A program made the translations under genes and the position numbers. A stretch of DNA of 14,635 bases from an uncultured Marmoricola sp. (GTDB lineage Bacteria > Actinomycetota > Actinomycetes > Propionibacteriales > Nocardioidaceae), in contig CALMMO010000277.1 in the NCBI GenBank assembly GCA_937868455.1, forward strand, positions 1 to 14,635. The letters run 5' to 3'. Positions 1 to 7,394 of the stretch are shown in pieces. The notes under the pieces were generated by a model, which made no database searches, was not told the DNA's origin, and worked only from the letters and a program-made list of their open reading frames with translations. The first letter of the stretch is position 1; the number at the start of each line of letters is the position of its first letter.

Positions 1-2000
1 AGAAGAGGCAAGACAGGGAAGGCTTCGCCTTTGTTGAGCATGTCTTGCTTGGCGCGAGCGATGCCTTCGAGCACGGGGTCGACGGCTTCAAGGTGGCTGG
101 GGTTTGCCGCAACCGAGACCTTGATGGTGGCACCCGAACCTGCAGTGAAGGCGCCTTCGGCTCCGAGGTGGTACTTCACATCGCCAGAGCCCTGCACGGT
201 GCGCGGGTCGATGTTGCCCTCGAACTCACGGAAGATCTGGTTGTAGGACTTGCCCACGATGTTGGCCAGCACGTTGAGTCGGCCTCGGTGTGCCATGCCG
301 ATGCAGACCTCGTTGAGGCCACTCTCGGCAGCCGCCTCACAGATCTCATCGATGAGCGGCACGGTGGTCTCGCCGCCCTCGAGGCTAAAGCGCTTTTGGC
401 CGACGAACTTGGTCTGCAAGAACGTCTCGAACGCTTCGGCCTGGTTGAGCTTTTGGAGGATGCGCAGTTGCTCTTCGCGCGGGGTCTTTTCGTGGGGGCG
501 CTCGACGCGTTCCTGGAGCCAGAGCCGTTGCTCGGGGTCTTGGATGTGCATGTACTCAATGCCCACGGTGCGGCAGTAGGAGTCGCGCAAGATGCCCAAG
601 ATGGTGCGCATCTTCATGAACCGACGCTCACCGCCAAAGGAGCCGGTGGCGAATTCGCGATCTAGGTCCCACATGGTCAACCCGTGTGACTCCACCTCAA
701 GGTCGGGGTGGCTGCGCTGGCGGTATTCGAGCGGGTCGGTGTCGGCCATCAGGTGTCCGCGCACTCGGTAGGCGTGGATCAACTCCACCATCCGAGCCTG
801 CTTGCCGATCTCATCGTCGTGGCTCGTGGAGATGTCTTGGGCCCACCGAATGGGCTCATAGGGGATCCGCACCGAGCGGAAGATCTCGTCGTAGAACCCT
901 TCCTCACCCAGCAACAACTGGTGGATGCGGCGCAAGAACTCACCACTTTGGGCACCTTGGATGACGCGGTGGTCGTAGGTCGAGGTCAACGTGAGGATGC
1001 GCGAGATCGCATTGCGCGCCAGCGTCTCCTCGGAAGCCCCTTGGAACTCGGGGGGATATTCCATCGACCCGACGCCGATGATCGCCCCTTGGCCCTTCAT
1101 CAGGCGAGGCACCGAGTGGTTGGTGCCGATGGTGCCGGGGTTGGTCAGGCTGATCGTGGTGCCCTGGAAGTCGCTGACTTCGAGTTTGCCGGCCCGGGCC
1201 TTGCGTACGAGTTCTTCGTAAGCCGTCCAGAAATGGGCAAAGTCCATCGTCTCTGCGGCCTTGATGCTGGGCACCAGCAGTTGCCGGGTGCCATCAGGCT
1301 TGGGCAGGTCGATGGCTAGACCCAAGTTGATGTGGGCCGGGGTGATCAAGGTGGGTTTGCCGTCGATCACGTCGTACCCGACGTTCATCTCGGGCATCGA
1401 CTGCAGCGCCTTGACCAGGGCGAAACCGATCAAGTGGGTGAAGCTCACCTTGCCGCCGCGGGCGCGGGCGAGGTGGTTGTTGATCACGATGCGGTTGTCC
1501 CACAGGAGCTTGACCGGCACGCTGCGCACGCTGGTCGCGGTGGGCACCGTGAGCGAGACGTCCATGTTGGTGACGGTGCGTGCCGGGGCGCCGCGCAACA
1601 CGGTGTAGGTCGGCTGGTCGGTGGCCTCGGCCTTCGGCTTAGCGGTGGCCTCCTTGGGCACAGCCGAGGGCTTGGGCTGGGTCTTGGCGGCCTCTGAGCG
1701 GTAGGTCTCGGCTGGCTTAACGACCTTGGCTGCCGGCGCACTCGGTGCGGGCGCAGGAGCAGCGGCGGCAGCTGGCTGCTCGGGTGCCGCCGAGGCAACG
1801 ACGGGTGTGGCTGCGGTGGCTGGCGCGGGTGCGGCAGCAGCGGGCTGAGCAACCCCATTGCCGGATCGGGCCGCAAAGATCGACTGCCACGCAGGGTCGA
1901 CGCTGGCGGGGTCAGCCTGCCACTGCTCAAACATCTGCTCGACGAGCCACTCATTGGCTCCGAAATCAGACAAGAGTTTGTCCTGGGAAGAATCAGTCAC
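1..2000 (-). CDS. kgd: Multifunctional 2-oxoglutarate decarboxylase/dehydrogenase E1-E2 fusion (5' part, runs off left edge)
   Basis: Actinobacterial Kgd/OdhA: the ThDP-dependent E1 of 2-oxoglutarate dehydrogenase with a fused E2-type succinyltransferase domain lacking a lipoyl domain. By family knowledge it works in the TCA cycle with dihydrolipoyl dehydrogenase and the pyruvate dehydrogenase E2, and is controlled by an FHA protein (GarA/OdhI). About 666 codons are visible of a usual ~1,230. Seen in order: a short N-terminal segment ([13 protein letters not shown]), an Ala/Pro/Lys-rich linker (about residues 48-125), the E2 catalytic domain with the signature YDHRVIQGA (His344), and the start of the E1 domain with [11 protein letters not shown] (His571) and GDVKYHLG. 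The GTG start at 2000-1998 gives [14 protein letters not shown], matching family N-termini, with AGAAGAGG 11 bases upstream. A TACTGT hexamer (minus strand, 2058-2063) is a possible -10, with no clear -35. No frameshift or missing motif seen. Confidence 0.97.
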   Translation of the reverse strand, partial: MTDSSQDKLLSDFGANEWLVEQMFEQWQADPASVDPAWQSIFAARSGNGVAQPAAAAPAPATAATPVVASAAPEQPAAAAAPAPAPSAPAAKVVKPAETYRSEAAKTQPKPSAVPKEATAKPKAEATDQPTYTVLRGAPARTVTNMDVSLTVPTATSVRSVPVKLLWDNRIVINNHLARARGGKVSFTHLIGFALVKALQSMPEMNVGYDVIDGKPTLITPAHINLGLAIDLPKPDGTRQLLVPSIKAAETMDFAHFWTAYEELVRKARAGKLEVSDFQGTTISLTNPGTIGTNHSVPRLMKGQGAIIGVGSMEYPPEFQGASEETLARNAISRILTLTSTYDHRVIQGAQSGEFLRRIHQLLLGEEGFYDEIFRSVRIPYEPIRWAQDISTSHDDEIGKQARMVELIHAYRVRGHLMADTDPLEYRQRSHPDLEVESHGLTMWDLDREFATGSFGGERRFMKMRTILGILRDSYCRTVGIEYMHIQDPEQRLWLQERVERPHEKTPREEQLRILQKLNQAEAFETFLQTKFVGQKRFSLEGGETTVPLIDEICEAAAESGLNEVCIGMAHRGRLNVLANIVGKSYNQIFREFEGNIDPRTVQGSGDVKYHLGAEGAFTAGSGATIKVSVAANPSHLEAVDPVLEGIARAKQDMLNKGEAFPVLPL

Positions 2001-2099
2001 GACTGACTACGCCTCTTCTGTGGTCTCGGGTGTGCGTTCGGAGTCTTTTGGGCGCGAACAGTAGCCAAGGTTACCCCTGTCTCGCGGTGATCCGGCATC

Positions 2100-2111
2100 C
2101 GTCGTACGACG
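2100..2111. repeat. Perfect 12-base palindrome CGTCGTACGACG between kgd and tRNA-Arg
   Basis: The sequence is self-complementary over 12 bases. It lies in the divergent gap between the kgd start (2000) and the tRNA-Arg promoter (2141), where an operator for either gene would be expected. It shares the ten bases TCGTACGACG with a repeat arm downstream of rho (12715-12724). No regulator can be named; a short palindrome like this can arise by chance. Confidence 0.3.
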
Positions 2112-2140
2112 ATGTGACACGAAGCCCAAAAGGGGGCGTT

Positions 2141-2169
2141 TTCGACTGTCCGCTCAGACCCTGTAGCCT
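2141..2169 (+). promoter_or_regulatory. Promoter of tRNA-Arg (-35 TTCGAC, 17 bases, -10 TAGCCT)
   Basis: TTCGAC (2141-2146) and TAGCCT (2164-2169) are separated by exactly 17 bases, the optimal spacing for the actinobacterial housekeeping sigma factor (TTGACN / TANNNT). Transcription would start near 2176, nine bases before the mature tRNA 5' end at 2185. The fit of both hexamers, the spacing and the distance to the tRNA makes this the best-supported promoter in the window. Confidence 0.7.
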
Positions 2170-2184
2170 CGTCCATCGACCCTG

Positions 2185-2257
2185 GCCTCCGTAGCTCAGG
2201 GGATAGAGCACTGGTTTCCGGTACCAGGTGTCGCAGGTTCGAATCCTGCCGGAGGCG
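2185..2257 (+). tRNA. tRNA-Arg, anticodon CCG
   Basis: A complete cloverleaf folds by eye. The acceptor stem is GCCTCCG (2185-2191) with CGGAGGC (2250-2256), discriminator G2257. The D stem is GCTC/GAGC (2194-2197, 2206-2209). The anticodon stem CTGGT/ACCAG encloses the loop TTCCGGT, giving anticodon CCG (2218-2220), which reads CGG. The variable loop is GTGTC, and the T arm is GCAGG-TTCGAAT-CCTGC (2233-2249). The CCA tail is not encoded (CAA follows). Length 73 bases. In related genomes this tRNA often sits just upstream of argS; here about 2 kb separates them. It is convergent with the accessory gene ending at 2305. Confidence 0.96.
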
Positions 2258-2304
2258 CAACATTTCGACTGCTCCCAGTGGAGCCCTGGTGCCGCCCGTC
2301 CCGA

Positions 2305-3309
2305 CTATTGAGGAAACTCGGCGAGACGTCGGTCGCAGGTCGGACACCTGGGTAAGACCTCGTGGTCTCGGCTCGGTACGAAGAATGCGCCACACAGAGC
2401 GCGAAGTGCAGTGCCATCTATCGTGCTGTCGGCTAGGTGCTTCTTGTGGCTGTAGTGGCTAGTGGACCCTGGCACAGATTCTGCCAATGTGCCCCGGCTG
2501 TTGTGCTCCTCAAGCGCGGTGACGCGTGCAGCCCAACATCCGATTTCACCAATTGTGGAGTACGTGTCTTTGTAACGGTCCCAGGTCTGTTCAGGTGGAT
2601 CTACTGAGATGAGGATGCGAGTCACCATCTGCCACGTCAGGTTGCTTGCCACAAATTTTGGTGTGGGAGTTATTTCGACAAAGACTTCGTCACGATCCAT
2701 ACCGCTCTCTCGGACAGTGGTGATTGAGAGCGTGACCTCAGCGAGTCGGCCCATGCTCGGGTTCGGATGATCAATGGTGAAGTCTGTGGTTCCGCCGCTC
2801 TGGACGGAGCGCAAGGCGTCAGTGGCGAGTAACTGGATGGCGAGCTCCCAATTCGTGAGGATGCGAGCGGCCGTCTCCCGTTTGAGCAGTTTGACGTCAT
2901 CTTCGGTGGGGAGCCAGGAGGTGAAGCCGCCGGAGTCATTCTCCCGTTGCACGCGTTTGTAGAAGTCGTCGTGGTCCTCGTGACCGCCCTTGGCGAGGCC
3001 AGCGACCACGAGCCAGCAAACGCCTGTTCCGTCGTCTTCCCACACGCCGCCTCGCCACTGGGAGTTCTTGACCTCAAGCAATCGAAGGTTTGTGGCCCCG
3101 AGTACCGGTCCGACGAAGTTGTCGTTGGAGGCGTCGTTGGGGAAGCATTCGGCTGCTTTAGCGATGATGGGGTGCGGCAATTCGCTCAGCGGATGCAAGT
3201 CCGCATGTCGCCCCTCCGCGAGGGAGCGTTGCGGATGCGGTGAACTCCAGTCGGACGTAAGGTCGCCGCTGAGCACGCGAAGCGTGGGGCGGGCGCGACG
3301 GTTGTGCAC
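2305..3309 (-). CDS. Hypothetical protein with DUF3039-like C-terminal zinc-type domain; possible toxin partner
   Basis: Function unknown. From the GTG at 3309 it has 334 residues. The C-terminal ~50 residues (SHYSHKKHLADST..., RALCGAFFVPSRDHEVLPRCPTC) resemble the actinobacterial DUF3039 family. Cys306, Cys322, Cys325 and nearby His285/His288/His291 could hold a zinc ion. Residues about 75-120 (LRLLEVKNSQWRGGVW..., CWLVVAGLAKGGHEDHDDFY) have a strand–WR–strand–G-K–FY order reminiscent of HigB/RelE-type mRNA interferases; this is inference, not a secure domain call. No signal peptide or membrane segment is seen. The first ~40 residues are Arg/His-rich and weakly protein-like. The reading frame stays open upstream into the neighbour and no clear Shine-Dalgarno precedes 3309, so the start is uncertain. 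It lies 50 bases downstream of the HTH gene, probably one transcript. DUF3039 assignment moderately sure; toxin role speculative. Confidence 0.8.
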   Translation of the reverse strand: MHNRRARPTLRVLSGDLTSDWSSPHPQRSLAEGRHADLHPLSELPHPIIAKAAECFPNDASNDNFVGPVLGATNLRLLEVKNSQWRGGVWEDDGTGVCWLVVAGLAKGGHEDHDDFYKRVQRENDSGGFTSWLPTEDDVKLLKRETAARILTNWELAIQLLATDALRSVQSGGTTDFTIDHPNPSMGRLAEVTLSITTVRESGMDRDEVFVEITPTPKFVASNLTWQMVTRILISVDPPEQTWDRYKDTYSTIGEIGCWAARVTALEEHNSRGTLAESVPGSTSHYSHKKHLADSTIDGTALRALCGAFFVPSRDHEVLPRCPTCDRRLAEFPQ

Positions 3310-3359
3310 CCGCCCATCTTGCCCAAAGACACCGACAAAGAACGCCGGACCCGCCCGAG

Positions 3360-3755
3360 TTAGAGCAGATCGGCGATCTCGTCGGTCGCGGCAATCGCGG
3401 TCTGGTGCTGGTGAGCAAAACGCTCGGCAAGTTCGCGACGGTCCATCTGGCGCTGCGCCTCGAACTTCCTCAGGTCTTCAACGCGGATGCGACGGTCACG
3501 ACCGACACGATGGAACATGATCTCCCCGCGATCAAGAAGTTTGTAGAGATGTGTGCGGCTCATGCCAAGGCGCTGTGCGACTTGGGTAGGCGTGAGAGTG
3601 TCCGAACCGTCTACGACGACGGCTTCGTCCCCGTCGCGCACGCAACGGCTCAAGCTTAGCAAGACATCACGCAACTCGGGACCAACTGTGGCTGCGAACG
3701 CGTCTAGTTCGTCTAACTGTTGGACGGGGATGCCGGAGATCTCAAGCGTGTTCAT
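3360..3755 (-). CDS. Excisionase/antitoxin-type helix-turn-helix DNA-binding protein
   Basis: A 131-residue protein from the ATG at 3755. Residues 53-95 (DTLTPTQVAQRLGMSRTHLY, KLLDRGEIMFHRVGRDRRIR) form the MerR-like winged HTH called HTH_17 or excisionase-family. A charged helix (96-115) and an acidic tail follow. This layout, an N-terminal acidic region, central HTH and C-terminal helix, is that of actinobacterial antitoxins that usually precede PIN-domain toxins; here the downstream partner is instead a DUF3039-like protein. I chose 3755 because TAGGTG lies about 7 bases upstream and the N-terminus (MNTLEISGIP) looks natural. An in-frame ATG at 3812 would add 19 Ser/Thr-rich residues encoded by direct repeats. 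It is probably autoregulated through the CATCTG repeats upstream, and is first in a two-gene unit. The DNA-binding fold is confident; the antitoxin role is inferred. Confidence 0.85.
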   Translation of the reverse strand: MNTLEISGIPVQQLDELDAFAATVGPELRDVLLSLSRCVRDGDEAVVVDGSDTLTPTQVAQRLGMSRTHLYKLLDRGEIMFHRVGRDRRIRVEDLRKFEAQRQMDRRELAERFAHQHQTAIAATDEIADLL

Positions 3756-3784
3756 GGGTGCACCTATGGTTGTAGCAAATGACT

Positions 3785-3808
3785 CAGATGTTTCAGATGT
3801 CACAGATG
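3785..3808 (-). repeat. Three CATCTG direct repeats at 9-base spacing in front of the HTH gene
   Basis: Read on the plus strand, CAGATG occurs at 3785-3790, 3794-3799 and 3803-3808, exactly 9 bases apart. The array lies immediately downstream of a TAATCT hexamer and 30 bases before the preferred HTH start, the position expected for an autoregulatory operator. Alternatively the repeats encode part of a Ser/Thr-rich N-terminus if translation starts at 3812. Confidence 0.5.
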
Positions 3809-3813
3809 ACATT

Positions 3814-3819
3814 AGATTA
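3814..3819 (-). promoter_or_regulatory. Candidate -10 element TAATCT for the HTH/DUF3039-like pair
   Basis: TAATCT (minus strand) fits the actinobacterial TANNNT -10 pattern and would start transcription near 3807, giving a leader of about 50 bases to the start at 3755. No convincing -35 is seen at 16-18 bases (TTGCGT lies too close), so the call is tentative. Confidence 0.35.
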
Positions 3820-4244
3820 ACGGGAGCTTTGACGCAATCGGGTTCTGCGAGATGTGGATCACGATCGAGACAGCGGAGGTCCCTGAGCGATTGGGCATGG
3901 TTCAGCGAGGGCTCCTGGGTAGACGGCGTGCCGCCCAATGAATTTGAGGTGAAGGCGAATGACGGAATCGATCTTGGTTACGTGCACGAGGCCGCTGATT
4001 GGACGCAGGCTTGACTCGGCATCGAGGTCAATCCCTCTATTTGCGCGACTGGCAGGACTCGCCAGGTCGCGTTCGTAGGTTTGCTGATCAATAGTGCAGT
4101 CGGTGTCCGGATTTGTGGTGGTTTCCTGGCTGAAATCGACGGTATTGATCAGCAAACGTACGAAAGTTCTCCCGACAGCTCTGAGCGGCGGGGGAAAGTG
4201 AGGCTGCCCGTTGCCCAAGACCTCATCCACCCTCCGAAACTGGG
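3820..4244. other. Gap without a convincing gene between the HTH gene and argS
   Basis: No reading frame here has a start with a ribosome binding site or a recognisable product. Short frames on both strands (for instance minus 4230-3859) are rich in unlikely residue runs and cross the inverted repeat. A plus-strand frame ending at 4014 (…NEFEVKANDGIDLGYVHEAA…) looks mildly protein-like at its end and could be a gene remnant, but has no plausible start. The only clear structure is the inverted repeat at 4072-4164. The stretch belongs to what appears to be an insertion between tRNA-Arg and argS. Confidence 0.5.
4072..4164. repeat. 22-base inverted repeat (21/22 match) around a 49-base spacer
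   Basis: The left arm (4072-4093) and right arm (4143-4164) are reverse complements except for one base (G4078 against the C expected opposite C/G at 4158). Both contain the core TTGCTGATCAATA and its complement. The spacer is 4094-4142. No flanking duplication, transposase or T-run is seen. It could be a paired operator, recombination sites, a remnant mobile-element end pair, or an RNA stem. No assignment is possible from sequence alone. Confidence 0.8.
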
Positions 4245-4280
4245 TCGAACCTTGACGTCCCGCGCAGATACCCTCTGACG
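4245..4280 (+). promoter_or_regulatory. argS promoter, probably giving a leaderless mRNA
   Basis: TACCCT (4269-4274) is a good TANNNT -10, followed by exactly six bases and then the GTG start of argS at 4281. A weak -35, TCGAAC (4245-4250), lies 18 bases upstream. Transcription 6-7 bases after the -10 would begin at or next to the start codon. No Shine-Dalgarno sequence occurs before the GTG, which agrees with leaderless translation, a common mode in Actinomycetota. Confidence 0.6.
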
Positions 4281-5948
4281 GTGACTCCTGAAGCCCTTGC
4301 TGCGCTGATTGCTGAGGTGGTGGCTGCCCTGACTGGCAGCGGCGCGCTCAGTTTGCCCGATGGTTTGACCCCGAATGTCAACGTCGAGCGCCCGCGCGTG
4401 AAGGAGCACGGCGACTATGCCACCAACATTGCGATGCAGTTGGCGAAGCCGGCAGGCACCAACCCGCGGGCGCTGGCTGAGCTGATCAAGGGACAGTTGG
4501 AGCAAAACGCTGGCATTGCGAAGGTCGACGTGGCAGGCCCTGGGTTCTTGAACATCACGGTCGCGAGTGCGGCGCAGGGGCAGGTGGCTGCTGACATCGT
4601 CGCGGCTGGGGCGCAGTACGGCAGCAACGAAACCCTCAAGGGCATGAAGATCAATGTCGAGTTCGTGAGTGCGAACCCGACTGGTCCGTTGCACCTAGGT
4701 GGCACTCGGTGGGCGGCGGTGGGTGACGCGCTGGCGCGCGTGCTGCAGTTCAGCGGCGCGGAGGTCACTCGCGAGTACTACTTCAACGACCACGGCGCCC
4801 AGATCGACCGGTTCGCCAAGAGCCTGCTAGCCAGTGCGCGGGGTGAGGCCGTGCCCGAGGATGGGTACGGCGGGCAATACATCCACGACATCGCCGCAGC
4901 GGTGACCGCACAACACCCCGACGCCAAAGACCTGCCAACCGATGAGGCGATCGAGGCCTATCGCGAGGCCGGGGTCACGATGATGTTTGGCGAAATCAAG
5001 GCCGACCTCAACGCGTTTGGCGTCGACTTCGACGTCTATTTCCACGAGAACTCCCTGCACGAGTCGGGCGCGGTTGATCGCGCCATCGAGCGGCTGACCA
5101 GCATGGGCAACACCTTCGAAAAGGACGGCGCCCTGTGGCTCGCCACAGAGAAGTACGGCGATGACAAGGACCGCGTGATCGTTCGATCCGACGGCACCCC
5201 GGCCTACATTTCAGGCGACCTGGCCTACTACCTCGACAAGCGCGAGCGTGGTTTCGATCTGTGTTTCATCTTGTTGGGGGCCGACCACCATGGCTACATC
5301 GGCCGGATGATGGCGATGTGTGAGGCGTTTGGAGATAAGCCGCACGAGAACCTCGAGATCCTGATCGGCCAGATGGTCAACCTTCTGCGCGATGGCACCC
5401 CGCTGCGGATGTCGAAGCGGGCGGGCACGGTCGTGTCGATGGATGACTTGGTGGATGCGATCGGTGTGGACGCGGCTCGCTACGCACTGACGAGGTACAC
5501 CAACGACACCAACATCGACATCGACTTGGACCAGTGGGCCAAGGCAAGCAACGACAACCCTGTCTTCTACGTGCAATATGCGCACGCTCGCACCTGCCGC
5601 ATGATGGCCAACGCTGCCGACCTCGGCATGGCGATCCCCACCGATTTCGACCCTTCGCTGCTCAGCCACGAGCGCGATGGAGAGTTGTTGCGAGCGCTCG
5701 CAGAGTTCCCAGGGGTCGTGGCATCGGCTGCCGAGTTGCGTGAGCCGCACCGGATCGCGCGCTACCTCGAGGCCTCCGCGTCGGTCTTCAACAAGTGGTA
5801 TGACACTCGCGAGTGCCGCATGTTGCCCCAAGGCGATGAACCGGTGACCGCGGCCAACCTGGCCCGCCTCATGCTGGTGGCAGCGACTCGGATCACCTTC
5901 CACAACGGGCTCGGGTTGCTCGGCGTCACCGCTCCCGAACGGATGTAG
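4281..5948 (+). CDS. argS: Arginine--tRNA ligase (class I)
   Basis: Charges tRNA-Arg with arginine using ATP, in the cytoplasm. The 555 residues match the usual length. Seen in order: an N-terminal Add-N/Arg-tRNA synthetase domain (about 5-95) with [20 protein letters not shown]; the Rossmann catalytic core with [14 protein letters not shown] (HIGH-type motif HLGG from His138); [21 protein letters not shown]; the KMSK-type loop LRMSKRAGT (Met377-Ser378-Lys379); and a C-terminal DALR-type anticodon-binding domain (about 435-555) ending LGVTAPERM, typical for the family. The GTG start follows a TACCCT -10 by six bases, suggesting a leaderless message. lysA begins 2 bases after the stop, so the two are co-transcribed, the standard actinobacterial arrangement. 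Nothing odd seen. Confidence 0.98.
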   Translation: MTPEALAALIAEVVAALTGSGALSLPDGLTPNVNVERPRVKEHGDYATNIAMQLAKPAGTNPRALAELIKGQLEQNAGIAKVDVAGPGFLNITVASAAQGQVAADIVAAGAQYGSNETLKGMKINVEFVSANPTGPLHLGGTRWAAVGDALARVLQFSGAEVTREYYFNDHGAQIDRFAKSLLASARGEAVPEDGYGGQYIHDIAAAVTAQHPDAKDLPTDEAIEAYREAGVTMMFGEIKADLNAFGVDFDVYFHENSLHESGAVDRAIERLTSMGNTFEKDGALWLATEKYGDDKDRVIVRSDGTPAYISGDLAYYLDKRERGFDLCFILLGADHHGYIGRMMAMCEAFGDKPHENLEILIGQMVNLLRDGTPLRMSKRAGTVVSMDDLVDAIGVDAARYALTRYTNDTNIDIDLDQWAKASNDNPVFYVQYAHARTCRMMANAADLGMAIPTDFDPSLLSHERDGELLRALAEFPGVVASAAELREPHRIARYLEASASVFNKWYDTRECRMLPQGDEPVTAANLARLMLVAATRITFHNGLGLLGVTAPERM

Positions 5949-5950
5949 TC

Positions 5951-7348
5951 GTGCCCACCTCTCACCCCTCAGGCTGGGCGCACGCTGACGGAGGATTGCG
6001 CGGGCCCTCGTGGCTGCGTCAACCCGCCGACCCGAACGCCCTGGTCCCCGCACTGTGGCCACAGTCTGCGCTCAAAGACGCCGACGGCGTGCTCCATGTG
6101 GGCGGTCTGGCGTTGGCCGATGTGGTCGCCGAGCACAACACTCCGGCGTACATCCTCGACGAAGCCGACTTCAGAGCCCGCGCGCGTGCCTTCAAGGAGG
6201 CCTTTGTCGGCGCTGAGGTCTATTACGCAGGCAAAGCCTTCTTGTGTACGGCGATCGCACGCTGGATCAACGAGGAGGGCTTGTCTCTCGACGTGTGCTC
6301 AGGAGGCGAGCTCAGCATCGCCGAGCGGGCAGGTTTCCCAATGGACCGAGTCGGCTTCCACGGCAACAACAAGTCACTGAGCGAACTTCGCCGCGCGGTC
6401 GCGCTGGGCGTGGGTCGCGTCATCGTCGACTCCTTCGATGAGATCGATCGGATCGCCAGCCTGGCCAAGGAGGGTCTAGGTGCCCGGGTGATGATCCGGG
6501 TGACGGCCGGGGTCGAGGCTCACACACACGAATACATCGCCACTGCACATGAGGACCAGAAGTTCGGGTTCTCGATCAGCAGCGGCGACGCGATGCGCGC
6601 AGCGGCTGCGTTGGCGCAGATCGAAGGCGTCACCCTCCTGGGTCTGCACTCCCACATCGGTTCGCAGATCTTTGACACCTCCGGCTTTGAGGTGGCGGCC
6701 CGTCGGGTGCTTGCCCTGCACGCCCAAGTGCAACGCGAGTTGGGTTGCGAGTTGCCTGAGGTTGATCTCGGTGGCGGGTTCGGCATCGCATATACCACCC
6801 AAGACGACCCGGCTGAGCCTGCGCAGTTGGCCGCCGAGTTGCGCGCGATCGTGGCTCACGAGTGCGCCGCGCAAGGCATCGAGGTGCCGCGACTCTCGAT
6901 CGAGCCAGGTCGAGCGATCGTTGGTCCTTCGATGTGCACGGTCTACACCGTGGGCACGGTTAAGGAGGTGCAACTCGACGGTGGCGCTGCCCGCACCTAC
7001 GTCAGCGTCGATGGCGGGATGAGCGACAACATCCGCACCGCGCTCTACGACGCTGACTATTCAGCCACTGTGGCCAACCGCTCCTCGCAGGCGACACCAA
7101 CTCTTGCTCGGGTTGTCGGCAAGCACTGCGAAGCAGGCGACATCGTCGTGCGCGATGAGTTCTTGCCTAGCGACGTGCGCCCCGGTGATCTGATCGCTGT
7201 GCCAGCCACAGGTGCCTACTGCCGGTCGATGGCCAGCAACTACAACCAGGTGCCTCGCCCGCCAGTGGTGAGCGTGCGCGATGGCCAGACCACAGTGATC
7301 GTTCGCCGCGAAACTGAAGACGATTTGCTCGCTACGGACATGGGCTAA
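5951..7348 (+). CDS. lysA: Diaminopimelate decarboxylase
   Basis: Last step of lysine biosynthesis: PLP-dependent decarboxylation of meso-diaminopimelate to L-lysine. It has 465 residues, of the length and with the N-terminal extension usual in actinobacteria. It is an alanine-racemase-fold barrel with the PLP lysine in VYYAGKAF (Lys95), LDVCSGGEL, GLHSHIGSQI, VDLGGGFGIAY, the phosphate-binding EPGRAIVG, and VDGGMSDNIR in the C-terminal beta domain; GAYCRSMASNYN, near the end, carries the active-site tyrosine region. The GTG start at 5951, 2 bases after argS, keeps the natural N-terminus; with no room for a separate Shine-Dalgarno outside argS, coupling to argS is likely. A 46-base gap separates it from hom. 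Diaminopimelate serves both lysine and peptidoglycan, so its expression beside hom-thrC-thrB groups the two branches of the aspartate family. Confidence 0.98.
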   Translation: MPTSHPSGWAHADGGLRGPSWLRQPADPNALVPALWPQSALKDADGVLHVGGLALADVVAEHNTPAYILDEADFRARARAFKEAFVGAEVYYAGKAFLCTAIARWINEEGLSLDVCSGGELSIAERAGFPMDRVGFHGNNKSLSELRRAVALGVGRVIVDSFDEIDRIASLAKEGLGARVMIRVTAGVEAHTHEYIATAHEDQKFGFSISSGDAMRAAAALAQIEGVTLLGLHSHIGSQIFDTSGFEVAARRVLALHAQVQRELGCELPEVDLGGGFGIAYTTQDDPAEPAQLAAELRAIVAHECAAQGIEVPRLSIEPGRAIVGPSMCTVYTVGTVKEVQLDGGAARTYVSVDGGMSDNIRTALYDADYSATVANRSSQATPTLARVVGKHCEAGDIVVRDEFLPSDVRPGDLIAVPATGAYCRSMASNYNQVPRPPVVSVRDGQTTVIVRRETEDDLLATDMG

Positions 7349-7394
7349 CTGCGAGCGCTCACAGACCTCCCAAAGGATGGGAAGATAAACCACG

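Noticed and set aside
45..665. Plus-strand 206-residue open frame opposite kgd.
   Set aside because: Antisense shadow of a highly conserved coding region; typical of high-GC DNA.
3852..4014. Plus-strand fragments reading …NEFEVKANDGIDLGYVHEAADW… as a possible gene remnant.
   Set aside because: No start codon with a ribosome binding site, no recognised family, and the protein-like part is under 40 residues.
4051..4061. GGCAGGACTCG resembles the reverse complement of the tRNA-Arg T arm (10 of 11 bases), suggesting an attachment-site copy.
   Set aside because: The match stops after 11 bases and is in inverted orientation; an integration duplication would repeat the tRNA 3' end in the same direction. 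No integrase is present.
3859..4230. Minus-strand 123-residue frame upstream of the HTH gene.
   Set aside because: It spans both arms of the inverted repeat, has no ribosome binding site and no family-like motifs.
7349..7394. Possible attenuator or riboswitch between lysA and hom.
   Set aside because: Only 46 bases, with a 5-bp stem that overlaps the Shine-Dalgarno region; no run of threonine codons or known riboswitch core.
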